Assembly: GCA_024734495.1 (NCBI GenBank)
Contig: JALMQS010000823.1
Location: 124,001 to 188,000 of the forward strand
Reading direction: 5' to 3'
DNA from: Forficula auricularia
Lineage: Eukaryota; Arthropoda; Insecta; Dermaptera; Forficulidae
DNA: 64,000 bases
Under the pieces are notes generated by a model. That model saw nothing but the letters and a program-made list of their open reading frames with translations. It did not search any database and was not told the origin of the DNA. Below are positions 34,679 to 45,834 of this stretch, piece after piece (position 1 is the stretch's first letter; each line of letters begins with the position of its first letter). The translations under genes and the position numbers were made by a program.

Positions 34679-35247
34679 CAGGGGTGTCCAACATTTAACC
34701 TTACCTGGGCCACATTGGAAGAACACAAGTTACATTAAGCCACATATAAAATCTACTAAAGCCAAAAATGGCTAATAACGTAGAATATAAAGTTAAAATA
34801 TTTAAGTATTTATGCTTTATTACTTTATGAATTGTTTTATTATAAAAGTAAAAAACAAGTAAGCAACATAAAATTAGTGAGATGTTTGTCATTGTTTTTT
34901 AGACATTAATCGGTCGAAATTTGGCTCTAAGGAATTCTCAGTGAGTTTTCAATGTGTTCATTAAATATTTTGAGACTAGCTTCAATCTTTGTGTGATTCA
35001 TATTTGATAATAGTTGCTTGAATAAATAAAATTATTTAAGAATCATTTTATGACTACCTGATTACTAAATAACGTGTTAAATTCATAAATTAATAGCAAG
35101 TTAAAATTATTGTATTTTTAGTAATATCACTGGTATTTTTAGTCACAATCTCATTAAGTTTGTAAGTTTGCGATTTTTTGTCGGGTCACATTGTGATAGG
35201 AGTCTTGGGTCGAATACGGCCCGCTGGCCGTGGGTTGGACAATTCTG
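34679..35247. mobile_element. hAT-like element, CAGGGGTGTCCAAC termini
   Basis: The left end CAGGGGTGTCCAAC and the right end GTTGGACAATTCTG are inverted repeats with three mismatches. Subterminal GGGCCACA and TACGGCCCGCTGGCCGTG blocks fit this family. No matching 8-bp flanks were seen, so the target duplication has probably decayed. Confidence 0.6.
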
Positions 35248-35329
35248 GAGAACTGGGCTTGAAAAATTTAGCACTATTCCATCCTAATTATTCAAAAATT
35301 ATAATTTTAAAAAATAAGAGAAAAATAAT

Positions 35330-36480
35330 TTAGTTTTTAGGACAAAATCTAGGATTTTAGTAGAAATATTTTTATATTGCGATATCAGAGGGGATTCATC
35401 CCCTCAGGAGTTGTACCTGAGACTAACATGCTTTCCGGGCAGTCAGCACGAGACAAAAACCTCTCTCTGACCCGCAATGTACATATAATAATATAAGCGA
35501 ATTTTTTTTTTACTCCATTCTTCTATAATGGAAAATAAATAAACTGCCAAAGATCGTTGCTAAACTTTATCCAAATTCATTTGAAATATTAATATGTTTA
35601 TTCCTTTATTATTAATCAGATACCACTTGCAATTTGCAGTTAATGTTGTCTTTAATTCAAAAATAATGATCGATTCTCAAATAATACTCGAGGAATAACC
35701 ATTCTAAATTGGATTTTTGACATTTCGGTTATTATTGGTAACCTTTGCTGAAGACATGGAGGAAACGACTTAAAATCAAAAATAACGATCGATTCTTATC
35801 TAATACTAGAGGAATAACCTTATTGCATTTTATTTTTGATGTTTTGACTATTATTGGAAACCTCTATTGAAAACGTGGAAAAATCGACTTAAAATCAAAA
35901 AGACTAAATTCTTTTTTGGTAAACAACTCAAAAATCGCACTTTTTGGCCTCTCGACGATACCCCATCTAATTTTTGCAAAAGCGTCACAAGCTAAAATTC
36001 AACCTAATTCAATACTACAATTTGTGACTTTAATTGAGACCATGGGTTCCGTAGTCTTTACCTGAGGACCCTTTGAAGCCGCACTTGCCGCGAGACCGAT
36101 TACAATACTTTACCCATGCTTTGCATTGGATAAAGTAAAAATTCAGCTTAAAATGAAAAAAGTTTTTCATAGAGATTTTCATTTCATTTTCATTTAAATA
36201 TAAAACTAAAGATTTGAGCATCTTTTTTTTTGAAAATAGTTGCAATCTTTTGTTTGAGCTGACTGCCCGGAAAGCATGTTAGCTCTCAGATTCAAATCCT
36301 GAGGGAATGAATCCCCTCTGATATCGCAAATAAAAAATATTTCTACTAAAATCCTAGATTTTGTCCTAAAAATTAAATTCTTTTTCTTTTAATATACATT
36401 GGTTTTTAACCCGAGCTGATTTTTTTAAAAACATATCAACTATTTTCAAAAAAAAAGATGCTCAAATCTTTAGTTTTAAA
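35330..36480. repeat. Nested inverted repeats with tRNA-like heads
   Basis: 35330-35455 (CTAGGATTTTAGTAGAAATA, GATATCAGAGGGGATTCATC, CTTTCCGGGCAGTCAGC) is inverted at 36254-36378. 36200-36245 (CTAAAGATTTGAGCATCTTT) is inverted at 36434-36478. The + strand at 36257-36305 reads GACTGCCCGGAAAGCATGTT and a B-box-like GATTCAAATCC, a tRNA-like arrangement. These arms enclose the right terminus of the 4.6-kb composite, so insertions or foldback duplications overlap here. Confidence 0.6.
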
Positions 36481-36566
36481 AAATAAATTCACTTTTAGAA
36501 GTCCAATTTTTTTTCTACTAGTTTAATTTTCATCTTCGCTAAGAATTGGAGAACTTTGCATTTCAG

Positions 36567-36799
36567 CAGCAAACGAACAGGATCACCTGTCTCCGGTAGG
36601 CAGCCCGATCGTGCTGCAACGCCGAGGCTCTGTCTACGGTGCTAATGTGCCTATGATCACCGAGCTCGTCAATGATAGCAATGTACAGTTTCTCGATCAG
36701 GATGACGATGATGACCCTGACACCGAGCTTTATCTTACGCAACCTTTCGCCTGCGGAACCGCCTTCGCTGTCAGTGTGCTCGATTCATTAATGTCCACG
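36567..36799 (+). CDS. slo: slo exon with the calcium bowl
   Basis: The 233-nt exon enters in phase 1 and leaves in phase 0. It contains [20 protein letters not shown] and then the calcium bowl, with DDDDDPD encoded at 36701-36721, followed by [20 protein letters not shown]. The bowl is the high-affinity Ca2+ site of BK channels. The acceptor is a NAGNAG tandem (CAGCAG, 36564-36569). Use of the second AG would remove one Ala codon after LSQT. Confidence 0.98.
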
Positions 36800-36945
36800 G
36801 TAAAATTCTATCTATTCTGCTTAAACGTATGTAGTTTGACAGTTATAAAGGAAACTAGACAATAGTGATTTAATGTACAGGGATTTTAAGAGAGTTTTTA
36901 TAAATAAAGAAGATTTAATTTTATCGTTATGCGGAACTACATATT

Positions 36946-37708
36946 TATTGAAGGAGACAATAAAAGAGTGTGTCTTCTGCTGGAATTATAAATTTTATTT
37001 ATTTATAACGAGACTATAGTTTCGAGGGCTTTGCCCTCTTCATTAAATCGGAAAATAGAAAATCCCGCAAGCTTTATTTTGCGAACAGCAGCCAAAATAA
37101 AAACTTCATGAACGCCACCTACAGTCAAAATAATAAAACAAGTATAAATTTCAATTCTTAACTTGCCCTGAAAAATTTCTTAACCTAACCACATGAAAGA
37201 TTTTAACCTTTCATTCATAAATTAATTCCTGTGCTAGGGCGGTTCCAGGAATTTTTTTATGGGGGGGGGGGGAGAGAATGTATATACAAGGTGCGCCTGT
37301 CGCGATCGGATCGTCCAAGCGGGGGGGGGGGCAGAGACGCCGCCCCACACACACACACATAGAACTTTATTTTCAATTTTAAAATTTTGTCTTACAAATT
37401 TCATATCTCATATTTTAAGTTCAAAATAAAATAAAAAAAATTGTTATAAATTCCCTGTCGATTTGGCCGCCGTTTTTTTGCCTCTTCGGCGTGCGACGCA
37501 CGTGAGCCACTCCCTGCCAGGCACGGGCTCCTATGGAGGGGGCGGCCGCCCCCTCCGCCACCCCCGGATCCGCCCTTGTTCCTGTGAATCGGCTGTAATA
37601 GACTGACGAACAGTGGCAAAGCTCCTCGAAACTATAGTCTCGTTATAAATAAATAAAATTTATAATTCCAGCAGAAGACACACTATTTTATTGTCTCCTT
37701 CAATATAT
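36946..37708. mobile_element. Element with 85-90 bp terminal inverted repeats
   Basis: Left 36946-37037 (TTGAAGGAGACAATAAAA, CTTCTGCTGGAATTATAAAT, ACGAGACTATAGTTTCGAG) is the reverse complement of 37618-37708. The interior includes a separate G-rich, GGATCC-containing element at about 37226-37580. No coding capacity. Confidence 0.75.
37226..37580. mobile_element. Poly-G TIR element, GGGCGG..TCCAGGAATTTTTT
   Basis: The left end GGGCGGTTCCAGGAATTTTT precedes a G12 run and GAGAATGTATATACAAGG. The right end CCCCGGATCCGCCC is the inverse-type terminus. The same left sequence, read inversely, forms bases 1-55 of the window. It is nested inside the 36946-37708 element. Confidence 0.6.
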
Positions 37709-38103
37709 AAAAATTCTGCTATTCTCGGCAAAAAAACTTTCAATTTACATATTTATTGTTGGCCGACCGTCATGGCTGTTTGGTTTCGGTCTACTAGGAG
37801 ACCATTGTCAAGGTCCAAATTCCAATTGTTTCCAAGCTTATTTTTTGGGGAACGAGAGTCCACCCCGGTATAACTCGATTTCACATATAATTTTATCTGT
37901 TCATATATGTTGCTTTGAGTTGATCGATAAGTATTTAAGATAATAGCAGAAATGTTTTTAAATTTAGATTGATAAATTTTTATCACTACTTATTTTCCGA
38001 AATTATTATTATTAATAAACATTTTGAGAGAGTAAATATATATAAATTTCAAATTTAATTGAGGATTCGTAGGAATGTGGACAAAATAAATTTTTTAAAA
38101 ACA

Positions 38104-38470
38104 AACTAATAAATAAATAAATAAATAAATAAATCTTTATTTCTCGACCTGCTTAGAGGCACAAGTCCTCGGTGGCTAGGTCCTCCAAACATCAATACAA
38201 TCTAGCTACAACAATACATTAATAAACATCAATACAAATTAATTACAACAATTTAACAAATAATAAACAAGTAAAAAAAAAGAAAAGAAGAAAAAATTAG
38301 AAATGTATGCTCATTAACAAATAACATGACCATATATTTCATCAAAAGACAAAAAGTAATTTAAAAATTCCGCGCAAAAACCCGATACCAGGAGCAAGCG
38401 ACGCATTAGCCATCCCGGCATTTGCCATAAGTTGTTAAGGAAACCTGGTCAAAACCTTAACAAGGATGGT
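38104..38470 (-). mobile_element. Dispersed retroelement with (ATTT)n tail, copy 2
   Basis: It matches 18223-18571 over its full length, with both ends shared and only scattered substitutions and small gaps. The simple-repeat run (TAAA)n at 38104-38132 is the tail on the minus strand. The two copies share no flanking sequence, so they are independent insertions. Confidence 0.7.
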
Positions 38471-38621
38471 AATAGTTGAAAGTTTTCTCTTTTGAAATCA
38501 TTAGCAACTAATCCCTATAAATCTTTAATTAAATTTATAAATCATGGACATAATTTTTAATATTAAAAGAAGTTTTCTCTTTGGAGAGAGACGGACTGGT
38601 AGAAATTTTAATTGAGAAGTG

Positions 38622-38894
38622 ATGGAAGGCAACCCAAGAATAATGATAATTAAGGAAAACATTCTATTGACGCCTCGATTAAGAAAGGACAAACTTCGAG
38701 CACTGCTGAAGGAGAAAAGAGGGAAGTATCTTGTATGTTTCCCTCATGGACCCCTTTTTAAACCCTGAAGAATGAGAGAAGATCTTCCGAAACGTCGGCT
38801 TTTGAGTGGGGGAAAAATGACTGTCCAATAAATCTATTTTATTCGAGAGAATTTTTTTTCATTGTCCTTGGCCTGCCTTTCATCAATTCTCAAT
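38622..38894. mobile_element. TTGAGAAGTGATGGAAGGCA element with GAAACGTC core
   Basis: The left end TTGAGAAGTGATGGAAGGCA pairs with the right end TGCCTTTCATCAATTCTCAA. The interior contains CCCTGAAGAATGAG followed by TTCCGAAACGTCGGC (CTGAAGA at 38765-38771, GAAACGTC at 38789-38796). Related copies are at 431-645 and 50417-50710, and a more distant relative at about 46303-46892. Confidence 0.65.
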
Positions 38895-38899
38895 TTAAT

Positions 38900-40140
38900 A
38901 TTAAATTTAAAAAATATTAAATACCAATTATATCTAAAAATGTTAAATTTTATTTACCTTCGCATGAATTCATACGCTCCGTGCATTACACATTGCATTC
39001 ATCAATCTAAAAAAATAAATAAACAACATCTAATTAAAATATAAAAACTTCATATTAAAACTAATATAAATGAATTCATAATCAATATTATTAATAAATC
39101 TTTTGAGATTATCGTCTAGGTTTTAAGAGAAATTATCAAAAAGATTAACTCTAGTTTGAATTTAAATGTGAGAATATTTATATTTACCTTTAATCGGACG
39201 TAGATGTTGATATGAGTCCATCTCGACACCAACTGAAGTGAAAAATAAGAAATGAAAAAGTCCTGTTGAACGATAAGATATTTGGGCCTGGGAAAATTCT
39301 CCGAAGAAATTCGATAAATAAATCATTAAAAACATTCTCAAATGTGAATTTTTTTTATCCATTTTATAATTGTAAAAATTATAATTAAATAAAACAATTA
39401 ATTACATTTAGAGATAATTTTCGATATATAGCTACACTAAGCTTAGTTTTTAAGGAATTTGGTGTTGGTACTTGGGCAAACATTTTTTTTTAAATTATTG
39501 GATAAAAAAATATTTATTTTAAATATAATATTTTTGGAGTATCTTAAATCTTGGAGATTAAAGATTCTCCAAAAATAAATTCGTTTTATTTTTTATATCT
39601 TAATGTGAAACCTACCAAGTATTTTTTATCCAATAATTTTACACTATTCGGGAATTGAACTTCAGTGCCAAAAATGCTTACAGGGCATTAACTTGTCATC
39701 CTGATTTTTATTATATGTCAGAAGGGTTGATTTTGTCCCCTCGGGAATTGAACTTCAGTGCCAAAAATGCTTACAGGCCATTAACTTGTCATCCGGGGGA
39801 GGATGACCGGTCTGCCAGCGAGAAAATTTTTTACTCAAAAATGAAATCTTTATCATTAAATTTTTAATCATTTATTACATATATTAATAATAAAAATCAT
39901 CTCTAACACCTCAGATTCCCTAGTTAACAATCTCTCTTGTTCTTTCTTTAGATGCTTTTATTTAACTTGTTTTCTTTGTTTTTTCTAAATTCTTGAGGTA
40001 GAATCTTGAAATTGAATTTTAATTCAATTTACAGATTATTGAAATATTATATCTATACTTTATCTATGTACTAAGATTAAACTACATGGTAGTATCTATA
40101 AAGGAAAGGCCGAAGACGGTTAATTATAAGATGGGCCATG
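38900..40140 (+). other. slo intron with a short direct duplication
   Basis: AT-rich intron. Near 39650-39800 a block CGGGAATTGAACTTCAGTGC through CATTAACTTGTCATCC is present twice, about 92 bp apart. Otherwise nothing was identified. Confidence 0.5.
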
Positions 40141-40146
40141 ATAATA

Positions 40147-40890
40147 GAGCTGTTCATAAATTACGTCACACAGTAAGGGGGGATGGGGCATCTCAGATTT
40201 GTGAAAAATGTCCAAGGGGGTCTTAAAAATTGTGATGTCAGAAAAGTCAAATTAAATAAATATTCAAATTTATTTTTTAGATTTCAGGTTATTATTATTC
40301 CAAACTGAAAATGTTGGTAAAATAAATCTAGACAAAAAATTGTAAGCAAAGTCTGGCCTCGCCTAACTCTTACGCAGCTTTCATTCTTCTGCGCTCAAAC
40401 GGTTGCCTAAATAAAGGCGCACCAACTTCAAATCAAGTTTAAATTCAGACTACACTTTGAGGACTTTAATTCCTACAGTTACTTATTTACCATATATTTT
40501 ATAATTCAATATTTTTCAAATAATAGGCCAAAAAATTTATTTATTTTTGGCAAAAACAATTATTTTTTTTCTTTCTCAAATAAATAAACCCTTTTTCTTA
40601 TAATTATTAAGGATTTATTTCCTGAAGTTAAAAATAGTAATAGTAATAGTGAATAATGTGTTTAATGATGTGAATAAAAATAAAGTTAAACTTTAAATAT
40701 TTAAAATTTCTTTAGTTGAGTTTAATTTATAAAGAAATATTCTACAATTATTAAATTATAGGGTATAAAAGTGATAATGTGGCGTCACAATACAGAGGGG
40801 GTGCTCAATGAAAATGTGACAGAATGTTATACAGGGGGAGGTGGGTCTAAAATCTTGAAATTCGTTTAACGTAATTTATAGACGGCCTCC
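40147..40890. mobile_element. TIR element, GGGGCTCGTCCATAAATTAC family, copy 2
   Basis: The left GTTCATAAATTACGTCACAC and the right CGTAATTTATAGACGGCC are inverted ends matching copy 1 at 773-1570. Shared interior blocks include TAAAAATTGTGATGTCA, TCAATGAAAATGTGACAGAA and TTTAGTTGAGTTTAATTTAT. It lacks the nested insertion present in copy 1. Confidence 0.75.
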
Positions 40891-41247
40891 TTTTTTTCAC
40901 TTTTTTTTGCTTATTTACAAATGTCTACTATATCGAAAAATATCATTTTCAATCATGATTATTTTTTTGTCTGTCTTTTTATTAACGATACCCAAGGTAA
41001 CTAAAAAAAGTCAATAAGTTCATTCTGAATAAAAATATTAAATAACGAATTGTTGTAGTTGGAGACACAAGCTTATATTAATAATGTGATAAGTTTCAAC
41101 TTTCTAGCACAAATCCAAAAATTACCGAATCTCTAAAATTAGCTGTAAGCTTACATAGTCTTGAAAAAGTTTTTACTCTCCCCTCCAATTTTATTTTTTG
41201 ATGATTCTGCTACATAAATGTTGATTAATTGTCTATTTATTTTTCAG

Positions 41248-41360
41248 ACTTATTTTAACCAAAATGCACTTACGTTGATTCGTTCATTAATTACGGGAGG
41301 AGCCACCCCTGAACTTGAATTAATCCTAGCCGAGGGAGCTGGTCTAAGAGGAGGTTATAG
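41248..41360 (+). CDS. slo: slo exon, RCK2 C-lobe
   Basis: The 113-nt exon after TTTTTCAG reads [20 protein letters not shown], then [17 protein letters not shown], and stops in phase 2 before GTTTGT. It forms helices of the RCK2 C-lobe. The following intron is only 75 nt. Confidence 0.98.
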
Positions 41361-41435
41361 GTTTGTGCATTTTTGAAATTATTTTGTCTTATATAGATAT
41401 ACGAAATCTATTTAATGTTTGTTTTCTGTTCCTAG

Positions 41436-41591
41436 TACGCCCGATTCACTTTCAAATCGAGATCGATGTCGCGTGGGGCAAATCTCGCTCTACGAAGGTC
41501 CATTGGCACATTATGGAGATTCTGGCAAATATGGTGACTTGTTTGTAGCTGCCCTGAAATCTTATGGAATGCTTTGTATAGGACTTTACAG
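41436..41591 (+). CDS. slo: slo exon, RCK2 C-lobe ([17 protein letters not shown])
   Basis: The 156-nt exon follows TTCCTAG. It begins [21 protein letters not shown] and continues [20 protein letters not shown] and LY, with Arg split across the GTCAGT donor (phase 2). Sequence and phase match the conserved Slo1 core. Confidence 0.98.
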
Positions 41592-41871
41592 GTCAGTTCA
41601 TAACAAATAATTAATTTCCCATATATGAAAGAATATTATATAAATTTTTATTCAATTTCATTTATGTTCTTCATCATATTATAGTATCTATGGTATACTG
41701 ATAATATTCTATCTCTATATATTCTCTTCATTGTTTATATACTGAATTTATAGAATAAATGTAATTTGTGTATAAAAACAAAGGGGTATGTTTGGTTCAT
41801 GTATTGTCCGAATAACATTTCTTATATATTTTTCTATAAAGATTCAACAGTCATGTTTGATGTAGTTCCTA

Positions 41872-42095
41872 TTTTTTTTTTTTTTTTATTAATTTATTTA
41901 TTGTCACCGGGAACAAATCCCATTTAGACAGCACATCAGTAAAGTGTTAGAAGGGTTAATGAGGGAGCCGAATTTTAGCCGCTAGACATTTTTATATGCT
42001 AGCCAGGCTCGAACAGGAGTCTCTCGCTTGAACATCGTCATCAACGATGCTGAAGCAGGCCCAGCGCCTTAGCCAGCTCGGGCAACCCGACTCCC
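41872..42095 (-). mobile_element. tRNA-derived SINE, longest copy
   Basis: On the minus strand it starts GAGTCGGGTTGCCCGAGCTG with an A-box-like TGCCCGAGCTGGCTAAGG, then a B-box GTTCGAGCC (42006-42014). It passes TCGGCTCCCTCATTAACCC and TAAATGGGATTTGTTCCCGG, and ends in an AATAAATT and poly-A tail (T run at 41872-41887). Order of pol III boxes, body and tail is that of a SINE. Confidence 0.85.
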
Positions 42096-42099
42096 CATT

Positions 42100-43285
42100 C
42101 GACTGAAATCAAGGAGCATAAACCAGTTGATTAGATCTGTAATTTTTTTTTCCAAATCGGTATTCTTATCAAATGATTCATTATATTTTTAATAGTCATA
42201 AATTATATTTTGAATGGAATTAAGGGAAGTGCGTTTATTTTAGGCCTGATGAAAAACTAGTATGACTACTATATCTCAACAATCATAAGAAGTTGAGGAA
42301 GTAATTTTAATTTTAGAAGGAATACATCAAGATGCCTCAAATTTATCTGGCGAAAGAACCCCTTCGTCTTTGTGGATTTTCAATGGACTGATTTGAAACG
42401 TCAAATATGAAGAGCCAAATTGAAAGATTTACAATCCGTTTTTTTATGACCTTGCCAAAAAAATGAATTACCCATATCTAGCTTCTTTTTCGAATTTCTT
42501 TGCTCTGTGACACTTACTTTTCACTCTAATAAGAAATAAAAGACAAGAAAATGACATCATTCGATTTCACTTCTATCTGAAATTTTTAGAAAAAATATAT
42601 AAAAAAAAGTATCTTTAAAATACCTGAACCAAAGTGAACAAATTTTTTACCCCAAAAAATGATCTGATTGTATTTAGGACCTATTTGGTATATACAAGAT
42701 CCTCCAGGGTTGTTTGATTATTTTAAATATCTTATAAAAAATTGTTACCCTAAAGTTAAGTACAGGGTACAGGTAAATAATATTTAAGAATAGAAAGAAT
42801 GGGATTTTTATACGTTGAAAATGATAAGTTGTGAATGGCCATATACCTTTCCAGATGTATTTCTAAATACCGCATAACTGCTTGAAAAATTTATGAAATA
42901 GCCCTGATTTCCTTAACTTGTTTCTTTTCAGTTTCTCCATTATTTGCATTCAACTTTTAAAATAATTACCAATAATCCTTACTCCTAGAATAAGTTTGAA
43001 CATTGAATATTTTACGAGGTTAATTTCAGAAAAGACTAAATTCAAAAAATAGCATCCTTTTTTGGCACCCAAGATCCTTTAATATATCTCTTGAATATTT
43101 CTATTTCTATTGGGATATTTAAAAAGTTAGTTGTATGTTAATAATGTAGGAAGAGAAAATAAACTAGCATTAATTAAAAGTTATTATATATTATTTCATT
43201 ATGGGTCTGTAACAGTGTATTGGTGAAGGTGGCGGCCATTTTTACAGCATAAAAATCTCCTGTTCTTGGTATTCTAGAATATATA
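42100..43285 (+). other. slo intron, nothing identified
   Basis: AT-rich intron without recognisable repeat ends or coding blocks. Confidence 0.5.
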
Positions 43286-43292
43286 TTGTATA

Positions 43293-43520
43293 GGGACCGT
43301 GCGTTAAACATAAAGACAGGACTACTGCGTAGCGCTCTCTTGTGTTTATTTATTCAAATAATTTGGGGGAATTGGGGGAAATATTGTATTATAGTATATA
43401 TCTTAGAAAAAAGAGTGCACGAGGGGGGGGGGGTGAGCGAGTCTCTTTGTCTTGGACGTTTAATAAATCATCCCCCAAAGCTTACATTTTCGTCGCCAGC
43501 TGGCGCTAACGTCGTGTCCC
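43293..43520. mobile_element. TA-flanked TIR element GGGACCGTGCG, copy 1
   Basis: TA then GGGACCGTGCGTTAAACATA at the left, and GCTAACGTCGTGTCCC then TA at the right. The copy at 60240-60511 shares GTAGCGCTCTCTTGTGTTTA, GACGTTTAATAAATCATCCC-type and AAAGCTTACATTTTCGTC blocks. TA duplication and short TIRs suggest a Tc1/mariner-type MITE. Confidence 0.7.
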
Positions 43521-43828
43521 TATTGTAATTTAAATCCATAAATTTTTATAAGATGTTTGAAATTATTATAGCGGATCCTGTATTATCTAAAATTTCAATC
43601 ATCGTTTTAAAAATTAAAATATTTATATAAATTCAAATAAACTAAATATTTTGAACTTAAACTATTTCCTCTGTCACTTTTTATTTCAATTTGCTTGAGC
43701 CTAATTGTTCTATGCTCTATTGTTTCTTTTCTTTCTCCTCTTTTTCGACATCCTTCTACTATACTCCTCGATTAGTTCCATTTCAATCTCTTCTCTTTTA
43801 CCCTTTACTATCTTCCTATTATTTACAT

Positions 43829-44177
43829 CAGTGGTTCTTAACCTTTTTAAGCTGCGACCCAAATTTGAGAAATATGTTCATGCCACCGACCTAAAAAGCC
43901 AAATTATTTAATTATCTTTTTTTAGATTTCTTCAATTTTACAATCATGACCTTTTTTTAACTCGCTTATATTTTTTTTAACAATTAAGATAACGAAAAAT
44001 ACTTTTCGATCCAAGGAAAATTTAATGAAAAAGCAACTGTTTTTAATATTTTTACTTTTAATAGTATTGAACAAATTAAAATATGTTTTTTGGAAATAAA
44101 TATAGTAAAATACTTCTTTAACGACTGCTGTGCGACCCAAAAAATATGCTTCGCGATCCATAGGTTAAGTACCACTG
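43829..44177. mobile_element. hAT-like MITE with perfect 8-bp target duplication
   Basis: ATTTACAT occurs at 43821-43828 and again at 44178-44185. The element starts CAGTGGTTCTTAACC with AAGCTGCGACCC and ends GTGCGACCC, GGTTAAGTACCACTG. Terminal and subterminal repeats are inverted. At 349 bp it is non-coding; the 8-bp duplication is diagnostic of hAT integration. Confidence 0.92.
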
Positions 44178-44189
44178 ATTTACATGATA

Positions 44190-45830
44190 TTAACTTATAA
44201 TTTTATTTCATTTTTTTATATTTTCAGACAAAAGCTTAAGCTGAGGTAATATTTGTTTTGTTGGTTGCTTGTACATACACTTGTGCTATACTTCATGTGG
44301 TGTCCTTTTAAATTGTCAAATTCCATACCCAGCACATAAATAACTCTTCTCTATTACATGTACATTTGTTTGCGTTTTTTTAAAGGTTTACTAATGACAA
44401 CAAACATTGTATATAGGTACAATATACTAAACACATCTTGTTTGAGAAATTTTGTTTCTTGACATTAATCTCATAACACTAGTTTAGTACAAGAGAAAAG
44501 TTTAAATTATGTAAAGTAGAAGAGATAAAGATTTTCTCGTTTGACATCATAGTTTTTTGTTATTGTCTGTTTAGGGGTTTTGTTTTTTAAAATTAGATAT
44601 TCCTTCGTCTAAATTCTAAATAATAAAAATATTTTAAATTCTTTTTTATCAAGGTTATATGACAACCTTGTCCAAATTTCAATATTTAATTAAAATATGT
44701 GAAATTAATCACGAATATATTTGTATCATTCAGAATGAAATCATAAAATTTGAAAAAATTTCACCATATAGTTTAAAGCTAATAAACTTACTTCTGAAAA
44801 AGATCTATCAATTGAAAGAAAATAATCTTCAAATATACCTATAGATAGGTACGTCAGCAATCAAGGTCTGAAAACAATTTGACCAAAAGTCAGCAAGTCT
44901 CGCTTATACGTTAGATTTAGTCTTATTAATTTTGGACCGATGGAAAATGTACAACCAAAAGATTGGTTATTTACAAAAAAATAAATAAATAAATATTACA
45001 GGGGTGGGCGTGAAAATTCTTTTTACATACTCATTTTTATACATTCAGAGTGGTTTTTCACAAGGAGTGTTCCTTTCATTGAATTCTTAGTAAAATTTTC
45101 TTCAAGGAAATGGCTTATTATTATTATTCGGTTAGGGTTCTTTCTGCTATCAGTGAATTGCAAAACTCTGGAATGAATACTCCCGAAACTGTCAAAACAA
45201 ATGGTTTCAAGCAATTTACTGTTTCTGACTCAGTAAAACGATTACAGGCGCTTGGTCGGACGTCGGACCATGGCATTTTTTAAGAAATTTCCACTGGGGG
45301 TGAGAGGGGGGGGGGGACTGGAAATTTTTTAGGTTTCATTCCCAAAAAAGGTTAGGAATACACAAAAGTGAGGCTCATCGGCCTCCCGAGTTTTGCTCAG
45401 TAGCCCGCCTGTCGCAATCCTGCTCTGAGTATACAGTATGAACAGATGTGTTCCAAATATTTGTCTTATACACTCGTATGTAGCCCCAAAAATATTAAAC
45501 GCCGTTACCGGCAACCAGACTTACTTATCTGTTTATGCAAATCGAGAGTTCATAAAGAAATTTTTTAGAAAGGAAGCGTATTTGTGAACATTGTTCAATG
45601 AAGTACCTACATTTTATAAAAAAAAATACAAGTTCTTTCATTTCATTGTCAATCCTTCCCCAAATCTGGGAAAATTAAATAATTCAACTTTTTGGCAAAA
45701 TGCTTCCACTGGTGGGAAAAACTCGCAGCTGGAGGGGCTGTTGCCCACCCATTTATACCTTAAAAAATGGTTTGCATCGAACCATCTTAGAAGTCTGCCC
45801 CGCACTCCCACTACTATGTATTTATGAAGT
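44190..45830 (+). other. slo intron with minor G-rich patches
   Basis: AT-rich intron. A poly-G patch at about 45300-45320 and GC-rich stretches near 45370-45430 and 45700-45745 may be eroded elements, but no termini could be matched. Confidence 0.35.
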
Positions 45831-45834
45831 CATT

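Larger units (their letters stand above)
31565..36130. mobile_element. 4.6-kb composite with 200-bp terminal inverted repeats and internal satellite
   Basis: Left 31565-31770 (AATGCAAAGCATGGGTAAAG, GCTTCAAAGGGTCCTCAGGT, GGAACCCATGG) is the reverse complement of 35931-36130. Inside are a 119-bp tandem array, an inverted pair (33537-33640 and 35527-35640), tRNA-like segments and a nested hAT-like element (34679-35247). No transposase was found. It could be a non-autonomous DNA element grown by nested insertion and satellite expansion. Confidence 0.65.

Noticed and set aside
36030..36245. Minus-strand open frame in the 36 kb repeat
   Set aside because: It lies across the terminal inverted repeat of the composite element and its mirror copy at 31.6 kb does not keep the frame.
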